From NCBI GenBank assembly GCA_046540795.1, contig JBKHEN010000151.1:1-5856 (forward strand): 5,856 nucleotides of DNA, given 5' to 3'. Below the pieces are notes generated by a model. It had not been told where the DNA came from. It ran no database searches and worked only from the letters and a program-made list of their open reading frames with translations. The position numbers and the translations under genes were made by a program. This DNA comes from JAAAOH01 sp046540795. Its GTDB lineage: Bacteria > Spirochaetota > Spirochaetia > DSM-27196 > PWMO01. This document shows positions 1-5,818 of this stretch, one piece after another (position 1 is the first letter of the stretch; the number at the start of each line of letters is the position of its first letter).

Positions 1-2
1 AT

Positions 3-76
<74 letters not shown>

Positions 77-93
77 TTGAGAGTGCTTGGCGT

Positions 94-122
94 GTTATGC
101 CACGTCCCCGCAGGCGTGTCAA
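94..122 (-). promoter_or_regulatory. Promoter of the tRNA gene
   Basis: On the minus strand there is a perfect -35 TTGACA (117-122), a 17-nt spacer and a -10 CATAAC (94-99). The predicted start is near 87, about ten bases before the mature tRNA 5' end at 76. Position, spacing and the lack of any minus-strand gene in between make this the natural tRNA promoter. Confidence 0.7.
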
Positions 123-250
123 CCGAACATACTGAAGCCGCCCGATACACCAAAAAAGGTTACGCCCCACAGCCCACCGGGTCAAGCGCCCCCGTTGCTT
201 CACACCTGCTTGCCACGGCCCGCGCGAAGGCCGTAGACTTGCATCCGGCC

Positions 251-1237
251 ATGGCGCAGACATCCGCACAATCGGGGCTGCTCAACTGCGGATTGCCGTA
301 TGCTCGTATCGGTGCGGGCGGGCAAGCCCTGGTAGTCCTCGACGGGTTTCGAGTCGAGCATCGTCCGGCCGAGGGCCTGGTTCTGCAGGGCATGGCGGCG
401 GCGTATGAGCGCTATGTCGAGGCGGGCTATACGGTCTATATCCTCGAACGTCGCGCGGGCATGCCCATTGACTACCGCTTTGACGACATCGTCTCGGATT
501 ACCGTGATGGGGTAGCGGAGCTTGCTACGGCTCCTCCCGCCGATGAAACCGGCGTCTTCGGCAGTGACACCACCACGAGCACCACCACTTCCTCCTCCTT
601 CCTTCCGCGGGGACCGGCGCGGGCGGACCGTGTTGCCGGAACGGACTGCGCTGCCGGCGCGGACCGTGTTGCCGAGGATGAACCTCGGGCTGTCGACCTC
701 ATGGGAATCGGTGCCGGCGGGATGCTCGCTCTTGCCCTGGCGGCGGAGCGACTCGGGGAGGCATCCGGTGCTCCCGTCTTCCGTCGTCTGGTCCTGACCG
801 CCGCGGCCGCGCGATTGAGCGAGAAGGGGAGGAGCGCTGCGCGACGATGGCTCTCCGCGGCGGAACAGCTGCGCTGGCGGACCCTTCACCGGGAGATGGC
901 ACAGCTGAGTCACCCCGGGGTTGCCTCTCTATTCTACGGGGCGGTGGCCTGGTTGGCGCCGTCGCTCTTCGGGACCACCGACTACCCGTGGGACTTCTAC
1001 ATCACGCTCCGTGAGGTGTCGGAGGCGGATCTCCGCCCCCGACTCTCCGCCGTTGCGGTGCCCGCCCTGCTCATCGGCGGGGCGCAGGACGAGCTGTATA
1101 CGGCCCGGGAAATGCAGGAGACCGCCGCCGGAATGCCGGAGGCAGAGGCCCGCGTTATTCCCGGAGCCGGTCACGTCGTCGGGCGAACCCGCCGCCGAGC
1201 AGTGGACGAGGCGATCCTGAGCTTCCTGTCCCGCTGA
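251..1237 (+). CDS. Alpha/beta-hydrolase-fold protein, probably without the catalytic serine
   Basis: The 328-residue product has an alpha/beta-hydrolase outline: an early strand ending LVVLDGF (about residues 27-33), an elbow region LMGIGAGGMLALAL (about 150-163), and a C-terminal LLIGGAQDE and PGAGHV carrying the expected acid Asp280 and His308. In the usual elbow G-x-S-x-G the middle residue is Ser; here the motif reads G-I-G-A-G, with Gly at about residue 154, so hydrolysis by the standard triad is doubtful. Just before the elbow lies a Thr/Ser-rich run and three 6-residue repeats (about residues 107-142), absent from compact members of the fold. I chose ATG 251 because homology-like sequence begins soon after. 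It has no clear Shine-Dalgarno; TTG 239, four codons upstream and 8 nt after GAAGG, is a plausible alternative. A weak TTGCCA-18-TAGACT promoter (210-239) would start transcription almost at ATG 251. The gene ends 9 bp from the convergent regulator gene. Substrate and role are unknown. Confidence 0.8.
   Translation: MAQTSAQSGLLNCGLPYARIGAGGQALVVLDGFRVEHRPAEGLVLQGMAAAYERYVEAGYTVYILERRAGMPIDYRFDDIVSDYRDGVAELATAPPADETGVFGSDTTTSTTTSSSFLPRGPARADRVAGTDCAAGADRVAEDEPRAVDLMGIGAGGMLALALAAERLGEASGAPVFRRLVLTAAAARLSEKGRSAARRWLSAAEQLRWRTLHREMAQLSHPGVASLFYGAVAWLAPSLFGTTDYPWDFYITLREVSEADLRPRLSAVAVPALLIGGAQDELYTAREMQETAAGMPEAEARVIPGAGHVVGRTRRRAVDEAILSFLSR
623..676 (+). repeat. Three imperfect 18-bp tandem repeats inside the hydrolase-like gene
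   Basis: Copies start at 623, 641 and 659. The first and third share the identical 16-mer GCGGACCGTGTTGCCG; the middle copy matches it at 12 of 16 positions. The unit is six codons long, so the frame is kept, and it encodes ADRVAG, TDCAAG, ADRVAE. It follows a Thr/Ser run (about 568-600) and looks like an in-frame slippage or duplication expansion of a loop. Confidence 0.85.
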
Positions 1238-1246
1238 GCTGCGAGG

Positions 1247-1804
1247 CTACTTCGAGTGATCCGAATCGTCCCGGTCGTGGCGGGATGCGTCTCCGTTGTT
1301 TGTGCTCCGCGGGGCGGCGGGGCCCGCCGCCGGAGACGAACCGGGTTCGGTTTCCCGATCCGGGCAGAAACCGCCGATCGAGTCCTCCCACCGGAACTTC
1401 ACCTCCGCGCAGCTCTGGTAGTAGTCGATGAAGCCGATGAGACGTTCATAGAGGGTTTCTGAGAGGTGGTGCTCGAGGCTACAGGCGTCGGTATCCGCCG
1501 TGTCCGGGTCGATGCCGAGAACCCCGACGAGGAAATCGTGGAGCACGGAATACCGCCTGTCCAGCTGCTCCGCAATGGAGGCCCCCGCATCGGTAAGGGT
1601 CACCACGTCATAGGGCGTGTAGTTTACCAATCCCCGGGAGGAGAGATTACGCAGTGCCGAGGTCACCGACGCCTTTCGCACCCCGAGCGTGTCCGCGATG
1701 TCCGTAACACGGGCGGCGCCTTTGCGGGCCTGAATGTCGTGGACCGTCTTGAGGTACATCTGCATAGTTTCCGACAATCCCGCCAGCTGGTCCACCGCTG
1801 CCAT
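1247..1804 (-). CDS. DtxR/MntR-family metal-dependent transcriptional repressor
   Basis: The 185-residue cytoplasmic protein probably represses the divergent feo operon when iron or manganese is plentiful. The N-terminus has helix 1 with ETMQMYLKTV, then a winged helix-turn-helix (about residues 31-74, including DIADTLGVRKASVTSALRNL), then the dimerisation and metal-binding helices (about 76-130) with DACSLEHHLSE. By alignment to DtxR the primary metal site is kept: Met16, Cys108, Glu111 and His112 match Met10, Cys102, Glu105 and His106. A Met at the DtxR Met10 position, where MntR has Asp8, hints at iron rather than manganese. The ancillary-site residues are changed (Tyr85, His89 and Asp104 where DtxR has His79, Glu83 and His98). 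There is no C-terminal SH3/FeoA-like domain; instead there are Cys132 and Cys147 and a polar, probably disordered tail of about 35 residues. ATG 1804 is preferred over TTG 1840, because that TTG is part of the -35 box of the gene's own promoter. Confidence 0.9.
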   Translation of the reverse strand: MAAVDQLAGLSETMQMYLKTVHDIQARKGAARVTDIADTLGVRKASVTSALRNLSSRGLVNYTPYDVVTLTDAGASIAEQLDRRYSVLHDFLVGVLGIDPDTADTDACSLEHHLSETLYERLIGFIDYYQSCAEVKFRWEDSIGGFCPDRETEPGSSPAAGPAAPRSTNNGDASRHDRDDSDHSK

Positions 1805-1811
1805 GCTTTTA

Positions 1812-1840
1812 ATGATAACCGCTCTGAACAATGGTGTCAA
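1812..1840 (-). promoter_or_regulatory. Promoter of the DtxR-family regulator gene, predicting a leaderless mRNA
   Basis: On the minus strand, -35 TTGACA (1835-1840), a 17-nt spacer and -10 TATCAT (1812-1817) form a near-consensus sigma70-type promoter. The ATG at 1804 lies only seven bases after the -10 box, so transcription should begin at or one base before the start codon. No Shine-Dalgarno lies between them. Confidence 0.75.
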
Positions 1841-1865
1841 ACGCAGGCGACTTTAGAAGCCTCGC

Positions 1866-1894
1866 TTGACAGTGTACGCCCGCACGGCTATAGT
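1866..1894 (+). promoter_or_regulatory. Promoter of the feoABC operon
   Basis: TTGACA (1866-1871), a 17-nt spacer and TATAGT (1889-1894) form a near-consensus promoter. The start point should be near 1901, giving a leader of about 62 nt before feoA ATG 1964. It is divergent from the regulator promoter, with the two -35 boxes about 25 bp apart. Confidence 0.8.
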
Positions 1895-1908
1895 TAAGAT
1901 AATCTAAC
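1893..1908. promoter_or_regulatory. Candidate metal-regulator operator over the feo transcription start
   Basis: The sequence GTTAAGATAATCTAAC has mirrored ends (GTTA with TAAC) and an inner AGAT-A-ATCT whose centre is offset by half a base, so the dyad is imperfect. It overlaps the last bases of the -10 box and the predicted start, where a bound repressor would block transcription. It shares the GTTA/TAAC ends seen in the DtxR/IdeR consensus but with wider spacing, so assignment to the neighbouring regulator rests mainly on position. A second, looser inverted pair, CAGTGT (1870-1875) and ACACTG (1907-1912), brackets the region. Confidence 0.45.
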
Positions 1909-1951
1909 ACTGCCACTATGTCGGTTCGCGGGCCGTCCCGGCCAAGCGACC

Positions 1952-1958
1952 GAGGAGG
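1952..1958 (+). promoter_or_regulatory. feoA: Strong ribosome-binding site of feoA
   Basis: GAGGAGG ends five bases before ATG 1964, an optimal arrangement that fixes the feoA start. It contrasts with the regulator gene transcribed the other way, which has no such site. Confidence 0.85.
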
Positions 1959-1963
1959 CCATA

Positions 1964-2362
1964 ATGCAAGAGGTCCGATTGCGAGACGTCCCGGTAGGCG
2001 GGCGTGCCCGTGTTGCCGGTTTTAGAGATACAGACCGATCATATCGCGCCCGGCTCCTCTCGATGGGGCTCACGCGCGGTACCCCACTGAGGGTACGGGG
2101 CGTGGCACCGTTTGGAGACCCGGTGCATATACTCCTGCGGGGCTACGAGCTCACGCTTCGCCGTGAGGAGGCGGACGCCCTTGTCCTCGAGCTCGCAGGC
2201 GACGGGGTCACCCGACCCGGCCACGGACCCGGCCACGGCGCCGCGGACGCCGCCGAAAGCGGCACCGGCGCGATCGGCGCCATGCGCCGGATCGGAAGGG
2301 GACTTTGTGCGAGACGCCGTCGCTCAGGCCGTGGACGGCGGAAAGGCGGGCGCTGTCGATGA
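1964..2362 (+). CDS. feoA: Ferrous iron transport protein FeoA with an unusual C-terminal tail
   Basis: FeoA is a small cytoplasmic SH3-like protein that works with the FeoB permease and is thought to affect its assembly or activity. Residues 1-77 are a complete FeoA domain, with RARLLSMGLTRGTPLRV, then APFGDP and the closing ELTLRREEADALVLEL. Known FeoA proteins are about 75-85 residues, whereas this frame runs to 132. Residues 78-132 are extra: a Gly/Ala/His stretch from a 12-bp DNA repeat, then a very Arg-rich end (from about residue 108) containing RRRR. The stop overlaps the feoB start as ATGA, which supports the frame being open to the end, although a frameshift or simple read-on of GC-rich DNA could also create the tail. 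It is the first gene of the operon. Confidence 0.92.
   Translation: MQEVRLRDVPVGGRARVAGFRDTDRSYRARLLSMGLTRGTPLRVRGVAPFGDPVHILLRGYELTLRREEADALVLELAGDGVTRPGHGPGHGAADAAESGTGAIGAMRRIGRGLCARRRRSGRGRRKGGRCR
2214..2237 (+). repeat. 12-bp tandem duplication in the feoA tail
   Basis: GACCCGGCCACG occurs twice back to back (2214-2225 and 2226-2237). It adds four codons in frame, giving PGHGPGHG at the junction between the FeoA domain and its Arg-rich extension. Confidence 0.85.
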
Positions 2363-4749
2363 GCACGGCGAGCGCGATAGACACCCGAACGGTTGCCATA
2401 GTGGGTAACCCCAACAGCGGAAAGACCACCGTCTTTAACGGGCTCACCGGTGGACGCCAGCGTATCGGGAACTGGCCCGGGGTGACGGTGGAGCGAAAGG
2501 AAGGCACATTCGTTCCAAGCGGCTACGAGAAGCTGCTCGTCGCGCCGTTTTCCACCGGCGCGAGCCACACCGAGGGCGGCGTGTCGGAGGCGAGGGTGAA
2601 GGAACGGCCCTCCATTCGGGTAGTCGATCTTCCGGGAATCTACTCGCTTTCCGCCTCCTCGGAGGACGAGGCGATAGCCCGGGACTATCTCTTGTCCGGC
2701 GAGCCGGATCTGGTGGTCGATGTCGTAGATGCCTCGAACATTCAACGCAACCTCTTTCTCACTCTGCAGCTCATCGAGATGGGCGTGCCGGTAGTGGTCG
2801 TGCTCAACATGATGGATGTGGCCGAGGAGAACGGGATACGCATTGACGTAGAGGATCTCGCCGAGCACCTGCAATGCGCGGTCATTCCCGCGGTGGGTAC
2901 TCGCCCACGGGACATCGAACGGATCAGGAGCACCCTCGCCGAGATAGCGGGTACGGTTCGACCGTCCGAGGTACGCGTGGAATACCCGGACGCCGTCGAG
3001 AAGGCGGTGTCCGAGTTGGCTCCGCGGGCTGAAGCCCTTTCCCGTCGGCTCGGGGCCGATCCTCGGTGGACGGCGCTGGCAGTTCTCGACGGAGACCCCT
3101 GGGTTCGGCGGCGGTTCTCCGATACCACGGGGAGGAGCGAGGAAGAGCTTGCGGCGTTCAGCGCGGAGGTGGAGGCGCACCTCGGTGACGACATCGACGT
3201 GGCCCTGGCCGACGCGAAGTACGGCTTCATCCACGGCCTCTCCCGACACGTGACCAAAGAGCAGCTCACCCGTGAGAGCTTCACCGAGCGGGTCGACCGG
3301 CTGGTACTGAACCGCGTGCTCGCGTTGCCGATTTTCCTCGGTGTAATGTACGCGGTGTTCTGGTTCACGATGTACGTCGGCGGCGGGTTCATCGACTTCT
3401 TCGATATCCTCTTCGGGACGCTCCTCGTGGATGGGCTTGGAAGCGGGCTCTCCGCCCTCGGTGCCCCGGGGTGGCTGATTGCGCTGGTGGCCAACGGTAT
3501 CGGAACCGGTATACAGACGGTGGCTACCTTCATTCCGATCCTCTTTGCCATGTTCACCGCCTTAGCGATTCTCGAGGATTCCGGCTACATGGCGCGGGCG
3601 GCCTACGTGATGGACCGCTTCATGCGCAGCATAGGGCTTCCCGGGAAATCGTTCGTGCCGATGATGGTGGGATTCGGCTGTACGGTTCCCGCGATCATGG
3701 CAACCCGGACCCTCGAGACCCGGCGGGACCGTTTTATGACCGCGTTCATGGCACCGTTCATGTCTTGCGGGGCTCGGTTGCCGGTCTATGCCTTGTTTGC
3801 GGCGGCCTTTTTCGCGCAGACCGCGGGGCTCGTAGTGTTCTCTCTGTACGTCACGGGAATTCTCGTTGCCGTCGGGACGGGATTCCTCTTGAAGCACACG
3901 CTGTTTCGGGGCCAGGTTTCACATTTCGTAATGGAGCTGCCGCCCTATCACGCGCCGCGGGTGCGGTTCGTGCTCTCCCAGGCCTGGCATCGACTGCGGG
4001 AGTTCATCAAACGCGCGGGAGTGACGATCACCATCATCGTGACGGTGCTCGCGCTCATGAACAGCCTTGGGGTCGACGGATCATTCGGGGATGAGGATCA
4101 GGAAGATTCCATCCTGGCCTCGGTCGGCCGAACGATAACCCCGGTATTCACCCCCATGGGTATAGAATCGGACAACTGGGCCGGAACCGTCGGGCTGTTC
4201 TCGGGGATCTTTGCCAAGGAGGCGGTGGTCGGAACGCTGAACTCGCTTTACGGACAGACCGACGCTGCGGCCGGTGCCGACGGATTCGACCCGGCCGGTG
4301 GGGTGCGCGAGGCGGTTGCGAGCATACCGGAGGCGTTTTCCGGCGCTGTGGAGGGGCTGACCGACCCCCTTGCCACGGGGCTCGCGGCGGAGGAGCCGGA
4401 TGAGGTAGGCCGGGAGCTCGGCGCCGACCAGACCGTTTTCGGCCGCCTGCGCTCGGCATTCACCCCGCACGGGGCCTATGCGTATTTGCTGTTCGTGTTG
4501 TTGTACTTTCCCTGCGTTGCGGCGCTCTCTGCGGCCATCAGGGAGATGGGAGCCGGCCTGGGCTGGCTGCTTGCCGGCTACACTACCGCCGTTGCGTGGT
4601 CGGTGGCGACGCTGTACTATCAGCTCGCGACCGGCCCGTCCCCGGGCGCACTGTGGGCGGTAGCGGCGGTGCTTGCCGCGGTGGTCGCCACTCTATGGGT
4701 GCTCGGGCGCACCGTGTATCGACCGAGTGTGTTGGAGAATCGATCATGA
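2359..4749 (+). CDS. feoB: Ferrous iron transporter FeoB, inner-membrane permease with GTPase domain
   Basis: This 796-residue protein imports Fe(II) across the inner membrane. The N-terminal G-domain shows G1 GNPNSGKTT (16-24), G2 within GNWPGVTVERKEG (37-49), G3 DLPG (90-93), G4 NMMD (150-153) and a G5 region near AVGTR (178-182). Next comes a helical GDI-type segment (about 205-310), then hydrophobic helices from about 320. The two Gate regions carry GFGCTVPAIM (438-447, Cys441), MSCGARLP (468-475, Cys470) and NWAGTVGLFSGIFAKEAVVGTL (from 607). A late LLYFPC (Cys719) is also kept, as in E. coli FeoB. All expected motifs are intact, so it should be functional. Between G2 and G3 there are 40 residues where E. 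coli has about 12. ATG 2359 overlaps the feoA stop (ATGA) and places G1 at the usual distance; TTG 2305 would add 18 residues unlike the family. A modest GGAAAGG lies 12 nt upstream, so coupling to feoA translation is likely. Confidence 0.97.
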   Translation: MSTASAIDTRTVAIVGNPNSGKTTVFNGLTGGRQRIGNWPGVTVERKEGTFVPSGYEKLLVAPFSTGASHTEGGVSEARVKERPSIRVVDLPGIYSLSASSEDEAIARDYLLSGEPDLVVDVVDASNIQRNLFLTLQLIEMGVPVVVVLNMMDVAEENGIRIDVEDLAEHLQCAVIPAVGTRPRDIERIRSTLAEIAGTVRPSEVRVEYPDAVEKAVSELAPRAEALSRRLGADPRWTALAVLDGDPWVRRRFSDTTGRSEEELAAFSAEVEAHLGDDIDVALADAKYGFIHGLSRHVTKEQLTRESFTERVDRLVLNRVLALPIFLGVMYAVFWFTMYVGGGFIDFFDILFGTLLVDGLGSGLSALGAPGWLIALVANGIGTGIQTVATFIPILFAMFTALAILEDSGYMARAAYVMDRFMRSIGLPGKSFVPMMVGFGCTVPAIMATRTLETRRDRFMTAFMAPFMSCGARLPVYALFAAAFFAQTAGLVVFSLYVTGILVAVGTGFLLKHTLFRGQVSHFVMELPPYHAPRVRFVLSQAWHRLREFIKRAGVTITIIVTVLALMNSLGVDGSFGDEDQEDSILASVGRTITPVFTPMGIESDNWAGTVGLFSGIFAKEAVVGTLNSLYGQTDAAAGADGFDPAGGVREAVASIPEAFSGAVEGLTDPLATGLAAEEPDEVGRELGADQTVFGRLRSAFTPHGAYAYLLFVLLYFPCVAALSAAIREMGAGLGWLLAGYTTAVAWSVATLYYQLATGPSPGALWAVAAVLAAVVATLWVLGRTVYRPSVLENRS

Positions 4750-5021
4750 TCCTGCGCGATGTTCGTCGGACGCTCAAGTCCCTCGAGGTCGCAACGACGG
4801 GACAACTGGCCGCCGAGCTTTCCGCAAAGCGCTCGGAGGTGGAGTCGGCGCTTCAGTTCTGGATACGGCGCGGCGACGTAACGCTGTGCGCCGAGGAAGC
4901 GGGGCCGGTGTGTGGCAGCACATGCAGGCGCTGCCCCCTCGGCAACGCACGGGGCGGCGCGAACCTCGGAGTTGTTCGCAGTACCGGGCGGCAGACCGTC
5001 TACGAGTGGGTCGGTACGTAG
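4746..5021 (+). CDS. feoC: FeoC-like small winged-helix protein with a cysteine cluster
   Basis: The 91-residue product has a winged-helix start, ILRDVRRTLKSLEVATTGQL with ELSAKRSEVESALQFWIRRG (about residues 2-43), followed by Cys48, Cys56, Cys60 and Cys63 in the context CGSTCRRCPLG. This is the layout of FeoC, a cytoplasmic FeoB partner whose cysteines bind an iron-sulphur cluster in the Klebsiella protein; it has been proposed to sense iron or oxygen and to protect FeoB from proteolysis. The C-terminus continues about 25 residues beyond the cluster and ends YEWVGT. ATG 4746 overlaps the feoB stop as ATGA and has GGAGA seven bases upstream (4734-4738), so the start is firm. It is the last gene of the operon. 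The role in iron sensing is inferred from the family. Confidence 0.85.
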   Translation: MILRDVRRTLKSLEVATTGQLAAELSAKRSEVESALQFWIRRGDVTLCAEEAGPVCGSTCRRCPLGNARGGANLGVVRSTGRQTVYEWVGT

Positions 5022-5072
5022 CTCTCGGAGTCGGGTGTCGTGCGGGCTCGTCGCGCGCTCGGTCGGGAACCT

Positions 5073-5086
5073 GGCCGGGCCCGGCC
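5073..5086. terminator. GC-rich palindrome between convergent feoC and rlpA, possible terminator
   Basis: GGCCGGGCCCGGCC is a perfect 14-bp palindrome inside a run of alternating GGCC blocks, in the 81-bp gap between the two stop codons. It could fold as a hairpin on either strand and serve both genes, but it has no hairpin loop as drawn and no clear T-run, only TTGTT at 5100-5104. The rest of the gap shows nothing recognisable. Confidence 0.3.
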
Positions 5087-5102
5087 GGGCCGCCGCCGGT
5101 TG

Positions 5103-5729
5103 TTATCGCTGCCGGACGAGCACGTGAGAGTAGCCGAGCCGGCTGAGGCGCCGCCGGTACTCTTCCACCTTGTCTTCCGGTACCTCTTCGAGGGTGACGC
5201 GATAAACACCGCCGTCACCCTCTTCGATCGCGGGCTCGAAGCCTTCATCACTCAGGCGATCGACAATGGCCTCGGCGTTGTCCTCCATCGAGAACGAGCC
5301 GATCTGGATCACTCGCGTGCCGGGATCGGACCTGCCTGTGTGGAGAATCTCCAGCCTGACCCGCGCCACACCCGCGCCCGTCATCCCGATGCGCTCGGCG
5401 GCACCGCGGGAGAGATCGATGATCCGGTCGTCCACGAAGGGTCCGCGATCGTTTATACGTACCGTCACCGACTCGCCGTTGCCGAGATTCGTTACCTTGA
5501 CAACGGTGCCGAAGGGGAGCGTCCGGTGGGCGGCGGTCAACCTGTCCGCGTCGTAGCGCTCGCCGTTGGCGGTCAGTCGACCATGGAACTTGCCACCATA
5601 CCACGAGGCAAGACCCTCACGCTCGAAATCCTCGGCCGAAACGGGCAAGGCCGCGAGCAGGGAGAGGGCCAGTATAGTGAGCAGCGGAGCACCCCATGGG
5701 GAAATCCGGCGTAGGAAAAGCCGTCGCAT
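5103..5729 (-). CDS. rlpA: RlpA-family septal lytic transglycosylase with C-terminal SPOR domain
   Basis: RlpA proteins cleave peptidoglycan strands lacking stem peptides and help daughter cells separate. The 208-residue product starts with a Sec signal peptide (basic MRRLFLRR, hydrophobic core about 14-30, cleavage after VSA near residue 32). It has no lipobox cysteine, so it is a soluble periplasmic form rather than the lipoprotein of E. coli. The double-psi beta-barrel domain (about 39-130) has GLASWYGGKFHGRLTANGE, then AAHRTLPFGT with the conserved His68 and RINDRGPF with the conserved Asp94. Residues 138-207 form a SPOR domain (RVIQIGSFSMEDNAEAIVDR through YSHVLVRQ), which targets denuded septal peptidoglycan. 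Two adjacent ATG codons exist; ATG 5729 lies five bases after GAGGTG and is favoured over ATG 5732. It converges on feoC and is not part of the iron operon. Confidence 0.95.
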   Translation of the reverse strand: MRRLFLRRISPWGAPLLTILALSLLAALPVSAEDFEREGLASWYGGKFHGRLTANGERYDADRLTAAHRTLPFGTVVKVTNLGNGESVTVRINDRGPFVDDRIIDLSRGAAERIGMTGAGVARVRLEILHTGRSDPGTRVIQIGSFSMEDNAEAIVDRLSDEGFEPAIEEGDGGVYRVTLEEVPEDKVEEYRRRLSRLGYSHVLVRQR

Positions 5730-5734
5730 CATAT

Positions 5735-5740
5735 CACCTC
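5735..5740 (-). promoter_or_regulatory. rlpA: Ribosome-binding site of rlpA
   Basis: GAGGTG on the minus strand ends five bases before ATG 5729 but only two before ATG 5732. It therefore decides between the two consecutive start codons and rules against the longer frame running back to 5789. Confidence 0.75.
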
Positions 5741-5751
5741 TATCGGCTCGA

Positions 5752-5760
5752 AGTGTAGCA
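5752..5760 (-). promoter_or_regulatory. Extended -10 element, likely rlpA promoter
   Basis: The minus strand reads TGCTACACT: a TG motif one base before the -10 box TACACT (5752-5757), as in extended -10 promoters. No good -35 box lies 16-18 bases upstream, which is usual for this promoter class. The start would be near 5745, leaving about 15 nt before rlpA. Confidence 0.5.
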
Positions 5761-5781
5761 CGGCTTGATCTTCGAGGTGGA

Positions 5782-5818
5782 CGTGACACGTGATAGGGAC
5801 CGCGCGTGATGCGTGATG
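5782..5818 (+). repeat. Four 7-bp direct repeats directly upstream of the right-edge promoter
   Basis: CGTGACA (5782), CGTGATA (5789), CGTGATG (5805) and CGTGATG (5812) form two head-to-tail pairs sharing CGTGA, with 9 bp between the pairs. The last copy abuts the TTGAAA -35 box at 5819. The arrangement resembles tandem activator sites. It also lies upstream of the minus-strand rlpA promoter, so it could act on either gene. The binding protein is unknown. Confidence 0.5.

Noticed and set aside
77..250. Extension of the hydrolase-like frame back to TTG 77, next to the tRNA
   Set aside because: This segment contains the tRNA promoter on the other strand and shows no protein-like conservation; start codons at 239 or 251 are more plausible.
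200..913. Minus-strand open frame (237 codons) opposite the hydrolase-like gene
   Set aside because: No domain or ribosome-binding site was seen; the plus-strand frame has the hydrolase-fold landmarks.
1238..1246. Shared terminator between the convergent hydrolase and regulator genes
   Set aside because: The gap is 9 bp and I found no stable hairpin with a T-run in or beside it.
1805..1840. Upstream TTG start for the DtxR-family gene
   Set aside because: The TTG is part of the TTGACA -35 box, lacks a ribosome-binding site and would lie upstream of the predicted transcript.
2305..2358. Upstream TTG start for feoB
   Set aside because: Its GGAAGGGG is too close (about 4 nt) and the 18 added residues do not resemble FeoB. 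ATG 2359 overlaps the feoA stop and fits the family N-terminus.
2143..3249. Long minus-strand open frame (368 codons) opposite feoA/feoB
   Set aside because: It has no recognisable domain, lies wholly opposite well-supported feo genes and is typical of spurious frames in GC-rich DNA.
2742..3557. Minus-strand open frame (271 codons) opposite feoB
   Set aside because: Its composition is Ser/Arg-rich shadow sequence with no family signal; feoB on the plus strand has every expected motif.
5040..5714. Plus-strand open frame (224 codons) opposite rlpA
   Set aside because: The minus-strand RlpA with signal peptide, catalytic domain and SPOR domain explains the DNA.
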